This document shows, in pieces, positions 34,782 to 43,447 of a stretch of DNA of 64,000 nt. This DNA comes from Anaerococcus porci (GTDB lineage: Bacteria > Bacillota > Clostridia > Tissierellales > Peptoniphilaceae). The DNA is taken from contig NZ_VULQ01000006.1 in the NCBI RefSeq assembly GCF_009696575.1, positions 1 to 64,000 on the forward strand. Reading direction: 5' to 3'. Position numbers and translations under genes: made by a program. The notes beneath the pieces are model-generated. The model had not been told where the DNA came from. It saw only the letters and a list, made by a program, of their open reading frames with translations, and did no database searches. Position 1 is the first letter of the stretch. The number at the start of each line of letters is the position of its first letter.

Positions 34782-34810
34782 TTTGACACTACCTTTATGC
34801 TAAAATATAT
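34782..34810 (+). promoter_or_regulatory. Probable promoter of the PTS regulator operon
   Basis: A perfect -35 TTGACA (34782-34787) is followed 17 bases later by TATATG (34805-34810), a weak -10. It lies 140 bases upstream of the antiterminator-like regulator gene. Confidence 0.4.
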
Positions 34811-34874
34811 GTATAAATCTAATAAGTTTTTAATAAATATAAATATTATTTGCACAAATAGTTTAATTTCACTA

Positions 34875-34895
34875 TTTCCGTTATGGCAACGGAAA
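34875..34895 (+). promoter_or_regulatory. Inverted repeat upstream of the PTS regulator
   Basis: TTTCCGTT (34875-34882) and AACGGAAA (34888-34895) are perfect arms around ATGGC. It could be an operator or a small RNA hairpin in the leader. No U-tract follows, so a terminator is unlikely. It lies before AAAGGAG at 34902-34908. Confidence 0.4.
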
Positions 34896-34949
34896 ATAAT
34901 TAAAGGAGTTTATATACTTTTTTATGTATAATAGTAATGAGGAAAAGCT

Positions 34950-36911
34950 ATGTTATCTGATAGAGAAATAAAAATAATTAAGTTTTTATATAGTAATAGA
35001 CACCGATTTTGTACAAGCCAAGAAATTGGTGAAAATGTAGGAGTTTCAGAAAAAACTATAAGGACATCAATTAATAATATAATTGAAAAACCTAATCATA
35101 ATTCATTTAAAATTATATCAAAAAAAGGAAGTGGCTTTAAAATCAGTATAATTAACAACGATGATTATATTGATTTTATCTATAATTACAAAAATGCTAT
35201 TTCTAATATTAATCAAATATATGATAAAGAAGGTAGAGAGAAGTTTATTCTTGAAAATTTACTCTTAAAGAATAATAATTTAGATTTTTATAAAGTCTTA
35301 GACATTCTATATATTAGCGAATCAACGCTAAATAGAGATATATATAATATAAGAGATAAGTTAAAAGATTATGGTCTTTATATAGATAAAAATCAAGATT
35401 CTATTATATCTGTTGTTGGCAAGGAGGTTAATAAAAGACATTTTATACTAGATTATTTCTTTTCAGACTTATATTCTAATAATTTTATAAAAGATTTAAA
35501 TGAACTAGAATTGTTTAATAGATCTTCTATATCTCAGATACTAATTATTCTTCTAGATGAGATTCGAGAATTTAAAATTTCGGTTAATGATTACACAATT
35601 CAAAATCTCGTTATTCATCTTGCTTTACTAATAGAAAGAGTTGAAGATAATTGTATTATTAAAGATTATGAAAATCCTGATGTTAGTTTAATAAAAAAAG
35701 ATAACCCTAAAATTTACCGATTTGCATCAAACATCATAAATAGAATATCAAAAAGTTTTGACATATCTTTGCCTGAAAATGAACAAGAATATATTTATTT
35801 ACAATTAATATCAAAAACTAAGTCGCAATATAATTCTGTATTGATTACTAATAAAAAAATAATACAACTGCTTAGTTACCTATCAAAAAAATTAGGCATA
35901 AATTTATTAGATGATAAAGTATTTATTAATAATTTTATGGAGCATTTATCTAGTCTTGAAAATAGGATTTATTCAGGATTATTTGTGACAAATCCATTAA
36001 CAAAAAAGATTACTAACCAATATAAATATTATTATAATTTAGTGGTTGAAAGTTTCAGAAAGTTTTCTATATTTGAAAACGATTCATTAACTGAAGATGA
36101 ATGGTCTTATATAGTTATATATATTCTTTCAGCTATAGAAAGAAAAAAATCTAACATTAAACGTAATGTTCTAGTCGTTTGTGCTTCGGGCTTATCTACT
36201 GGTCTTATGCTAAAAAGCAGAATAGAAAACGAATATGGAAATAACATAAATATAAAAGAAGTTATAGGTTATTATGAAATAGGATCTCAAAATCTAAATA
36301 ATATAGATTTTATTATTTCAACTGTTGATTTAGATTATTTAGTTATTCCTGTTCCATATGTTAAGGTTAGCATATTTTTAGATGAAAATGATTGTAAAAT
36401 TATAGATGAAAAATTAAAACTTAGTGAAGATATTCAGAAATCTACAAAAAGTAACACTTATTCAAATAAACTGATTGATAAATATTTTTTATTTGATAGA
36501 TTTTGTATAAGTAATGAATCTAAGAAAAAAGAACAAATACTTGATTTTATATATCATAGTTTAACAAATAATAAAAAAGATATAGAAAAATATAGATCTG
36601 AAACAATTCTTAGAGAAAGCTTTGGAAGTGTTGTTTTTAATAATTTGGTAGCTCTTCCCCATCCTGTAAATCCGATAGAAAAAGAAACCAAAATTTTCAT
36701 ATATATTTCAAAAAAGGATATATTTTGGGATGAGAATAATACAAAAGTAAGAATAATAATATATATTTCTCCATCTTCAAAGCCTGCTCCAAGTTATGAG
36801 TATTTATTAGGATTGTTTACTAAAATAATTAAAGATGAAGATATTCTTACATCACTAATAAATGTTAAAAGCTTTGATGATTTCAAAAATGTTATGATTA
36901 ATTTGATATAA
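34950..36911 (+). CDS. PRD-containing transcriptional regulator (BglG/MtlR type)
   Basis: This 653-aa multidomain regulator starts with a helix-turn-helix (residues about 1-60: SQEIGENVGVSEKTIRTSI). A second HTH-like region follows near 105-160, then PRD domains, a PTS EIIB-like domain (VLVVCASGLSTGLM, about 408-490) and a C-terminal EIIA-like domain with the phosphorylation histidine in NNLVALPHPVNPI (about 560). The layout is that of MtlR/LicR activators, controlled by PTS phosphorylation. It precedes the PTS genes and should regulate them. Confidence 0.88.
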   Translation: MLSDREIKIIKFLYSNRHRFCTSQEIGENVGVSEKTIRTSINNIIEKPNHNSFKIISKKGSGFKISIINNDDYIDFIYNYKNAISNINQIYDKEGREKFILENLLLKNNNLDFYKVLDILYISESTLNRDIYNIRDKLKDYGLYIDKNQDSIISVVGKEVNKRHFILDYFFSDLYSNNFIKDLNELELFNRSSISQILIILLDEIREFKISVNDYTIQNLVIHLALLIERVEDNCIIKDYENPDVSLIKKDNPKIYRFASNIINRISKSFDISLPENEQEYIYLQLISKTKSQYNSVLITNKKIIQLLSYLSKKLGINLLDDKVFINNFMEHLSSLENRIYSGLFVTNPLTKKITNQYKYYYNLVVESFRKFSIFENDSLTEDEWSYIVIYILSAIERKKSNIKRNVLVVCASGLSTGLMLKSRIENEYGNNINIKEVIGYYEIGSQNLNNIDFIISTVDLDYLVIPVPYVKVSIFLDENDCKIIDEKLKLSEDIQKSTKSNTYSNKLIDKYFLFDRFCISNESKKKEQILDFIYHSLTNNKKDIEKYRSETILRESFGSVVFNNLVALPHPVNPIEKETKIFIYISKKDIFWDENNTKVRIIIYISPSSKPAPSYEYLLGLFTKIIKDEDILTSLINVKSFDDFKNVMINLI

Positions 36912-36927
36912 ATGAAAGGAGATACAA

Positions 36928-37260
36928 ATGAATAATTTAGAAGAAATTTGCATGCAATTAATAACTTTTGCTGGTTCTGCTAAGTCTTCTTATATTGAAG
37001 CTATGACTCAAGCAAGATACGGTGAACTCGATAGGGCAAGAGATCTAATATCAAAAGGAAAAGACGCTTATTCTAAATGTCATGAAATTCATCAACAAAT
37101 GTTTACTGAAAATTTTAATTTAGATGAATCGATGAAAACTATATTATTGGTTCATGCTGAAGATCAAATGATGGCAAGCGAAACCATATGTATTTTAGCC
37201 GAAGAAATTATAAAATCATATGAAAGGATTATTAATTTAGAAAATAAAGGAGAAAGCTAA
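36928..37260 (+). CDS. PTS lactose/cellobiose-family EIIA
   Basis: This 110-aa all-helical phosphocarrier belongs to the Lac-family EIIA (PF02255). The phosphorylated histidine is in LLVHAEDQMMAS, and the family start is AGSAKSSYIEAMTQAR. It ends exactly at the start of the EIIC gene. It has a GAAAGGAGAT site. The sugar is not fixed by this subunit. Confidence 0.9.
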   Translation: MNNLEEICMQLITFAGSAKSSYIEAMTQARYGELDRARDLISKGKDAYSKCHEIHQQMFTENFNLDESMKTILLVHAEDQMMASETICILAEEIIKSYERIINLENKGES

Positions 37261-38591
37261 TGAAAAAACAAAGTTTTATGGATAAAATCGAAGAAAAAAT
37301 GATGCCCATAGCGGCAAAGATAAGTGCTAATGCACATTTACAATCAATAAGAGATGGTTTTGCTCTAGCAATGCCACTTTTAATTATAGGGTCAATATTC
37401 ATGTTAATATCTAATTTCCCTATACAATCATGGATTGATTTACTTAATAGTGCAGAAATTAATGGTAATACTATTTCATCATATTTTTCTGCTGCTACTA
37501 GTGCTTCATTTACAATAATGTCAATATTTGTAGTTATAGGAATTGGCCATGCTTATGCGACAAGACTTGGCGTAAATCCTCTATTTGGTGGGGTTGTATC
37601 GCTAGTTGGCTGGTTTATTTTAATGCCATTCAAATTTGATTTCACTCCTGAAGGAAGCGAAGATGCTTTCACTGTTAGCGGATTATCATTAGATTGGCTA
37701 GGCTCAAAGGGTGTATTTATCGGTATAATTTCAGCTTTCTTAGCTGTAAGAATATATAAAATCATAGTTGATAAAGGTTTAGTTATCAAAATGCCTGCAG
37801 GTGTACCCCCTACAGTAGGTCAATCATTTGCGTCTTTATTCCCTACAGCATTTGTAATGACTACTTTTGTATTAATCAGATTTATATTCTCATTAACACA
37901 ATGGGGGAATGCATTTACATTTGTATATAGTGTCCTACAACTTCCACTACAGCATATAGGTGGATCACTTCCAGCTATGATTTTAGTATATCTGTTTGCT
38001 CATGCTTTATGGTTTTTAGGAATCCACGGAACAAATATTACAGACTCTATGTTTCTTCCAGTTTTATATGCTCTATCAGCAGAAAACTTAGCAAAAGTAA
38101 CAGCAGGGCAAATGCCTGAAAATATAATTAACGTACAATTCCAAAACTTATTTGCTACATTTGGCGGTGCAGGTTCCACATTATCTCTGTTAATAGTAGC
38201 TGTATTAATTTCTAAATCAAAGAGATTAAAACAATTATCAAGACTTTCAATACTTCCAGCAGTATTTGGAATTAATGAACCAGTAATTTACGGACTTCCA
38301 ATAGTACTTAACCCACTATTATTCATTCCTTTCTTGCTAGTTCCTACTGTTAATATCATTATTACTTATATAACAATGAGTATTGGTTTAGTACCTATTA
38401 CTAACGGAATAATCATGCCTTGGACAACACCTCCAATTATATCTGGATTCTTATCAAGTAACTGGCAAGGAGCAGTTTTGCAAATATTATTAATTGCAAT
38501 TGGATGCTTAATTTACTATCCATTTATAGCAGCAGTTGATAAAAACAACCTAATTCAAGAAGAAAGTCTAGAAAGCGAAGAAGTAAAATGA
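37260..38591 (+). CDS. PTS cellobiose/lichenan-type EIIC permease
   Basis: This is a 443-aa membrane permease with about ten helices, of the Lac-type EIIC family (PF02378). The conserved GIHGTNITDSM in the middle and GINEPVIYGLPIVLNPLLFIP near residue 340 are typical. Its partners are the flanking EIIA and EIIB genes. The neighbour gene for a MupG-type phospho-glycosidase suggests an amino-sugar disaccharide as the substrate. That is inferred. Confidence 0.9.
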   Translation: MKKQSFMDKIEEKMMPIAAKISANAHLQSIRDGFALAMPLLIIGSIFMLISNFPIQSWIDLLNSAEINGNTISSYFSAATSASFTIMSIFVVIGIGHAYATRLGVNPLFGGVVSLVGWFILMPFKFDFTPEGSEDAFTVSGLSLDWLGSKGVFIGIISAFLAVRIYKIIVDKGLVIKMPAGVPPTVGQSFASLFPTAFVMTTFVLIRFIFSLTQWGNAFTFVYSVLQLPLQHIGGSLPAMILVYLFAHALWFLGIHGTNITDSMFLPVLYALSAENLAKVTAGQMPENIINVQFQNLFATFGGAGSTLSLLIVAVLISKSKRLKQLSRLSILPAVFGINEPVIYGLPIVLNPLLFIPFLLVPTVNIIITYITMSIGLVPITNGIIMPWTTPPIISGFLSSNWQGAVLQILLIAIGCLIYYPFIAAVDKNNLIQEESLESEEVK

Positions 38592-39682
38592 GAAATTTAG
38601 GAATATCAATATATCCCGAACATTCTACAAAAGAAAATGATTTAGCATATATGAAGATGGCAGCAAAATACGGTTTTACAAGAATATTTACTTGCTTACT
38701 GTCAGTTGAAGAAAGTAAAGAAGAAACTATATCTAATTTTTCAAATTTTATAAGTCAAGCTCATAATCTTGGTTACACTGTATCTGTAGACACAAATGGA
38801 CATGTATTTGAGTTTTTAGGAGCAAAAGCAGATAATCTTTCTGTATTTTCACAAATGGGTGTAGACATTATTAGATTAGACTGGCCTCTTTCAGACTCGG
38901 AAAATATACTAATGACAAATAACCCATATGGTATCGCTGTTGAATTTAATGCATCTTCTGATATATCTTTAGATTTGCTTATAAAAAAGGGGGCTAATAG
39001 AAATGCCATGTCTACATGTCATAACTTCTATCCTCAAGAATATACAGGCTTATCTAAGAAAAGGTTTGATTATTTTACAGATAAATATTATCAAATGGGT
39101 TTGCCAGTACATTCTTTCATCTCTAGCAATAATGAGAATACTTTTGGTCCTTGGCCAGTTTTCAAGGGGTTATGCACACTAGAAGAGCATAGGTACAAAG
39201 CAATTGACTACCAATTAAGACATTTAATAGCTGATAGAAGAATAAATGATATTATTATTGGAAATGCATTTGCTTCAGAAGATGAACTTAAAGTATTAAG
39301 TCAAATAGATTTATCTATACCTAGCTTAAAAATCAATTTAAATAATGATATAATGGATATTGAAGAAAATATACTATTTGATTTTGTTCATGCTGATAGA
39401 ATCGATTCATCTGAATATTTTATTAGAAGTAGCTCTACAAGAATTTTCGCAAAGGATAGTGACATACCCGCAAAGAATGTAGATAAAGAATTCTTTGAAA
39501 GGGGTGATGTGCTTATTGTTAATAACAAGTTAGCTCATTATAAAGGAGAAATCCAAATTGTTAAAAAACAAATTAAAAATACAGGAGAAAGAAATTTATT
39601 AGGTTATTTAGATGAGAATGAACAATTAATATTAAATATGCTATGTGAACAAAATCCATTTAGAATTATTAAAGGAGAATAA
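38588..39682 (+). CDS. mupG: MupG-family 6-phospho-N-acetylmuramidase-like protein
   Basis: This 364-aa TIM-barrel protein of the former DUF871 family begins with GISIYPEHST, the usual MupG start. MupG of S. aureus hydrolyses intracellular MurNAc-6P-GlcNAc. It overlaps EIIC by 4 bases and is followed after one base by the EIIB gene, so it is part of the PTS operon. The likely job is to cleave the phosphorylated disaccharide delivered by the PTS. No murQ etherase gene is in the window, so MurNAc-6P would need another enzyme. Confidence 0.8.
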   Translation: MRNLGISIYPEHSTKENDLAYMKMAAKYGFTRIFTCLLSVEESKEETISNFSNFISQAHNLGYTVSVDTNGHVFEFLGAKADNLSVFSQMGVDIIRLDWPLSDSENILMTNNPYGIAVEFNASSDISLDLLIKKGANRNAMSTCHNFYPQEYTGLSKKRFDYFTDKYYQMGLPVHSFISSNNENTFGPWPVFKGLCTLEEHRYKAIDYQLRHLIADRRINDIIIGNAFASEDELKVLSQIDLSIPSLKINLNNDIMDIEENILFDFVHADRIDSSEYFIRSSSTRIFAKDSDIPAKNVDKEFFERGDVLIVNNKLAHYKGEIQIVKKQIKNTGERNLLGYLDENEQLILNMLCEQNPFRIIKGE

Positions 39683-39683
39683 T

Positions 39684-40004
39684 ATGAGTGAACAATTAAA
39701 TATAGTTCTATGTTGTTCAGCAGGAATGAGTACAAGCTTAGTTGTAGAAAAAATGCAACAATCAGCTTATGAAAAAGGAATCGATGTTAATATAAAAGCT
39801 GTTCCAGTCTCAAGTGTAGAAGAAATTCATGAAGATGAAAGTATAGATGTTTTACTATTAGGACCACAAGTTAGATTTAAACTTAATGAGCTTAAACAAA
39901 CTTATGAAAATAAAAAAACAGTGGTAAGTGTAATTGACATGATGGATTACGGAATGGTAAACGGAGCTAAAATATTAGATGACGCTTTAAAATTATTAGA
40001 CTAA
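39684..40004 (+). CDS. PTS lactose/cellobiose-family EIIB
   Basis: This phosphotransfer protein has 106 aa from ATG 39684, with AAAGGAGAA upstream. A longer reading from 39645 would overlap mupG and lacks a binding site. The active cysteine is in VLCCSAGMSTSLV. The downstream segment VLLLGPQVRFKL is typical of cellobiose EIIB. It completes the EIIA-EIIC-EIIB set and is followed by a perfect 19-bp hairpin. Confidence 0.9.
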   Translation: MSEQLNIVLCCSAGMSTSLVVEKMQQSAYEKGIDVNIKAVPVSSVEEIHEDESIDVLLLGPQVRFKLNELKQTYENKKTVVSVIDMMDYGMVNGAKILDDALKLLD

Positions 40005-40006
40005 TA

Positions 40007-40048
40007 TGAAAATAGCCATTTAATCGGATGATTAAATGGCTATTTTCA
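40007..40048. terminator. Perfect 19-bp stem after the PTS operon
   Basis: TGAAAATAGCCATTTAATC (40007-40025) pairs without error with the strand at 40030-40048 across a GGAT loop. The 3' arm contains TTTT but no long T-run follows. Symmetry suggests action in both directions. Confidence 0.7.
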
Positions 40049-40089
40049 ATTAATTATACATAGACTATAATCTCAAAACAATGGCTAAT

Positions 40090-41013
40090 ACTAAACACTA
40101 CTCACACAACCAATCCCTACGAGTAATATTTTTAACAATTTTTTAGTTAATTTATTTATTGTTGCATATAGTCTATCGACAACATTAGATAATGAATTAA
40201 AAAGCTCATTCTTAAATCCTATAGACCTTATTTGCTTCCAAATTTATTCTATGAGATTCATTTATGGGTTGTAAGGTGGAATATGGATTATTTCTATATT
40301 TTCTGGGATTTTTAATTTCCTTGATTTGTGCCATGTTGCTCTATCACATACTATTAGTATTTTATCTTATTTATACTCTTTGGATAACTTTTCTAAGAAT
40401 ACGTTCATACAAAAGGTAGTACTAAAAAGGAAATTTATTCTGTTTTTGGATCTGCTGCTCCATAGGTATATCTATATTCTCTAATAAGATGCCATGGTAC
40501 AGATGGTCTTATTTTGTCATTACACCAACAGTATTTAGGCTCATTTATACGACCAAATTCTGCTTCATCTTGAAACATTATTATTGCTTTTCTATTTACG
40601 TTAATGTTTCCTATCTCTTATGCCTTAGATTTAATTTTTTGAGGATTCTGTTGCCTCTTCATTTGCCTTTTTGGGATGTATTTTTCTAAAGCCATGTTTT
40701 TTAGGGCATAATATATCTTACTTCCTACAATAAATGACCAACAGTTCTATATATGCTTTTTCAATTTCCTTAGATGTTATTATTTGCACTCTTTGTGCTA
40801 TTTTTCAAATTGTTTTAAAAATTCTTTCTCTCTTCAAAACTCATATTCCTCTATTTACAGTTCTCTTCTTATTCATAAGTCCTGAAATCAAAGAAATCTT
40901 ATATTTTTTATCCAATTTGGTATGGATTTAGTTGAAACATCTAATTTTTCTATTTCTTTTTTATTATTAGTGTTTTCATATTTTATTTTACAATATTTTG
41001 AATATCTAGTCAT
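40090..41013 (-). pseudogene. IS630-family transposase pseudogene
   Basis: This stretch on the minus strand carries IS630 DDE-transposase fragments in shifting frames with many stops. From the ATG at 41013 it reads TRYSKYCKIKYENTNNKKEI. The middle reads MFQDEAEFGRINEPKYCW and SVPWHLIREYRYTYGAADPK (first catalytic Asp). Next come LIVCDRATWHKSRKLKI (second Asp) and IHIPPYNP before a broken NLIE region. It is inactive. I could not place its terminal inverted repeats. Together with the IS256 relic it flanks the PTS-mupG operon. Confidence 0.75.
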
Positions 41014-41070
41014 TAGGATAAGATAAGGTTAATTATATATTGTAAAATGGAATCAAAACAAAACAATTAA

Positions 41071-41117
41071 TTTAACGTTAAAAAAAGATTGACCGAATAA
41101 AAAATTTATGCTATAGT
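41071..41117 (+). promoter_or_regulatory. Promoter and operator-like palindrome of the ArsR/MFS pair
   Basis: A -35 TTGACC (41089-41094), a 17-base spacer and a -10 TATAGT (41112-41117) preceded by TGC form a good extended -10 promoter. A perfect 12-bp palindrome TTTAACGTTAAA (41071-41082) lies just upstream. A partial copy (AACGTTAAA) lies before the MFS gene near 41635, so this is a candidate operator for the ArsR-type regulator. Confidence 0.6.
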
Positions 41118-41149
41118 ATAATTAAATAAAACAGAAAGGGACGAGTGGT

Positions 41150-41578
41150 TTGAAAGAAGTTCATATACTAAACTCATTAGAAGAAATAAATATAGTAAGT
41201 GATCCAACAAGGCTTAAAATAATAATGACATTAGGAACTACGCCAAAAACAGCCCAAGATTTATCAGATGTTTTAGGAGTTAGTAGGTCTAAAATTCACT
41301 ACCACCTTAAGATACTTGAACAAAATGGGATAATAGAAGTTGTTGATACAGAATTAATAAATGGCATAACACAAAAATATTTCTTGCCAGTAGCCAAAGC
41401 TTTTATACCAAATAGCGAAATATTTAATAAAAACTTAGAAGAAAAACTCTTTACTTTCAAAATTCCTAGTAAGAATTATGATTCATTTGAAAAAGAACTA
41501 AATGGATTAATAAAAAAATATAGCGAATCTGACGATGATAATGAAAGCTATCAAGTACAAATATATAAATTATCTTAA
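41150..41578 (+). CDS. ArsR-family HTH regulator
   Basis: This is a small winged-helix regulator (142 aa) with a SmtB/ArsR-type HTH: DPTRLKIIMTLG, then TAQDLSDVLGVSRSKIHYHLKILEQNGII. Translation begins at TTG 41150 with AAAGGG upstream. No cysteine-based metal site is visible, so the signal may not be a metal. The MFS transporter gene downstream is the likely target, and the two genes share an AACGTTAAA motif. Confidence 0.85.
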   Translation: MKEVHILNSLEEINIVSDPTRLKIIMTLGTTPKTAQDLSDVLGVSRSKIHYHLKILEQNGIIEVVDTELINGITQKYFLPVAKAFIPNSEIFNKNLEEKLFTFKIPSKNYDSFEKELNGLIKKYSESDDDNESYQVQIYKLS

Positions 41579-41661
41579 AACCAGTAAGTTAATCCTTGCT
41601 GGTAAAAAAATATACAACAGTCAAATAAAACAAAACGTTAAATAAAAGGAGTATGTTTAAA

Positions 41662-42894
41662 ATGATTAAAAATAAAGATTTCTATGTTCTACTCTTAGGA
41701 CGATTAATAACAAATTTTGGTGATAGTCTATATGCTATAGCCTCTACTCTCTTGGTTTATCAGATGAGTGGGTCTACTGTCTATTCTGGTATAACCCTAT
41801 TTCTAACTTCGTCAACAGCTATTGTTCAATTACTTCTAAGTCCAATCTTAGATAAGATTAATATGAAGAAGTTTTTGATTCTTTCCCAACTTATACAAGC
41901 TATCTTAATATTAATTATTCCAGCCTTGTATTATTTGGAAAGACTTACTTTCTATCATATTATGATAATAATGCCAATAATTTCTTTGATTAACCAACTT
42001 GTTTATCCTGGTCAGATATCATTATTGCCAAAAATCTTATCAAAAGATGAGCTAGTGACAGGTAATTCTTTAATGACTATGGCATACCAAGGTTCAAATG
42101 CGATTTTTGATACACTTGCAGGATTTGTAATATCAGCCTTTGGATTTATGATGGTTTTTTATGTTGATAGTGTTACTTTTTTATTAACTGGGATTTTATT
42201 TTGTTTCTTGTCCAAAAAACTTAGTCAATATAATAAAAGTGAAAAAACTAGCAAAGAAAATGTAATTAAAAATCATTTTGATAGCCTTAAAGAGGGGCTT
42301 AGCTTATTTAAGGATTCTAGAATCTTTGCTTTAGTTTTTGGAGTTGTATTTATCAACTTTTCAGCAACATCGATAAGTGCAGTCTTGCCTGCATTTGCAA
42401 AGGATGAAATATTTTATAGTCTAATGCTTGCGACAATGGGTGCTGGAGTTTTGATTGGATCCTTATTTGCAGGTTTTCCTAAACTAAAAGATATATCTTT
42501 AGGCAAACTTTATATTTATGGAATAATAATTGTAGCTGCATCTTGGATGGGAGTATCCTTCTATCATTTTAATATAAAAATTGCAGTAGGATTATATGGT
42601 CTAGGATGGTTTGTTGTAGGAATTGTAAATGTATATGCTCAAACAATGGTACAGATTATAGTACCAGCAGAAAGAATTGGTTCTGCAATGGCAGCTATGG
42701 TTGGTATTTCTACCTTTATGGCACCACTAGGAGCATTATTGGGTGGATATTTAGGGGAATATCTATCAAGTTCAAAAGCCATTTTTATAGCAAGTGTAAT
42801 CATACTTTTGGTAGCAATTTATTGGACAATAAATAAAAACATAAGGAAATTACCAGCTATTAATAACTTTAATGAGGCGTTTAATTATGATTAA
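41662..42894 (+). CDS. MFS transporter
   Basis: This 12-helix major facilitator of about 410 aa resembles drug/macrolide-efflux-like MFS proteins of the MefA/EnrB type (LGRLITNFGDSLYAIAS). ATG 41662 is preferred over ATG 41653, since the AAAGGAG (41645-41651) is directly against the latter. The substrate is unknown. It is downstream of the ArsR regulator and overlaps the start of the GNAT pseudogene by 7 bases. Confidence 0.82.
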   Translation: MIKNKDFYVLLLGRLITNFGDSLYAIASTLLVYQMSGSTVYSGITLFLTSSTAIVQLLLSPILDKINMKKFLILSQLIQAILILIIPALYYLERLTFYHIMIIMPIISLINQLVYPGQISLLPKILSKDELVTGNSLMTMAYQGSNAIFDTLAGFVISAFGFMMVFYVDSVTFLLTGILFCFLSKKLSQYNKSEKTSKENVIKNHFDSLKEGLSLFKDSRIFALVFGVVFINFSATSISAVLPAFAKDEIFYSLMLATMGAGVLIGSLFAGFPKLKDISLGKLYIYGIIIVAASWMGVSFYHFNIKIAVGLYGLGWFVVGIVNVYAQTMVQIIVPAERIGSAMAAMVGISTFMAPLGALLGGYLGEYLSSSKAIFIASVIILLVAIYWTINKNIRKLPAINNFNEAFNYD

Positions 42895-43128
42895 TGATAA
42901 AGTTGTAATTTCATTTACGAATGTAGACAAAAGTCATGCTAAGTTTTTATATAATTTATATAATGAATCAATTGTAATAGTAATGCTGTAAATAAGGAAA
43001 GCAAAATTGAGATTGATTCAATTCTAAAAACGATAGAATATTTTAGTAGTACTGAAAATTATTTACTTATCATTTCAATAAATGATGTAAATATTGGGAT
43101 TGGAATAATATATTATGTTGATTATGAA

Positions 43129-43286
43129 AAAAATATCTGCTAATTAGGAATATTATTATATCCCCATTAAATCAAGGATTAGGATCTATTAGATTAGAGA
43201 AATTGATAAAAATATCTGCTAATTAGGAATATTATTATATCCCCATTAAATCAAGGATTAGGATCTATTAGATTAGAGAAATTGAT
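43129..43286 (+). repeat. Tandem duplication, 79 bp x 2
   Basis: Two adjacent copies start with AAAAATATCTGCTAATTAGG and end in TTGAT. They are identical as far as I can read, so the duplication is recent. Seventy-nine is not a multiple of three. Confidence 0.85.
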
Positions 43287-43348
43287 AAAAATGGTAAAAC
43301 ATTTATTAGATATTTTGTTAATAAAAGAGATATAGATAGAAATAATAA

Positions 43349-43392
43349 GATATATACCCCTTGCTGGATAAAGCATTAAAGGGGTATATATC
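43349..43392. other. Perfect 14-bp stem-loop at the end of the GNAT relic
   Basis: GATATATACCCCTT (43349-43362) pairs perfectly with AAGGGGTATATATC (43379-43392) around a 16-base loop. No T-run follows. It may have been a terminator or stem within the old coding end. Confidence 0.45.
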
Positions 43393-43447
43393 GTATCAGG
43401 ATTTAGGTCGATATACAAAATTATTTATAGACCGTTCCTTTTTATAT

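Larger units (their letters stand above)
42888..43443 (+). pseudogene. GNAT acetyltransferase pseudogene with 79-bp tandem duplication
   Basis: This looks like the remains of a GNAT-family gene: MINDKVVISFTNVDKSHAKF at the start, ENYLLIISINDVNIGIG in the middle, then LGI..SPLNQGLGS and NNKIYTPC..LKGY near the end in different frames. Stops and frameshifts break it. A 79-base segment is duplicated in tandem (43129-43207 and 43208-43286), which shifts the frame. It overlaps the MFS stop. The end contains a perfect hairpin. Confidence 0.65.

Noticed and set aside
34923-34970. 15-codon uORF before the PTS regulator
   Set aside because: It has poor spacing to AAAGGAG and overlaps the real start, so it is probably chance.
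40489-40931. Plus-strand ORFs of 66 and 65 aa in the IS630 region
   Set aside because: They are shadows of the decayed transposase on the minus strand, which shows clear DDE motifs.
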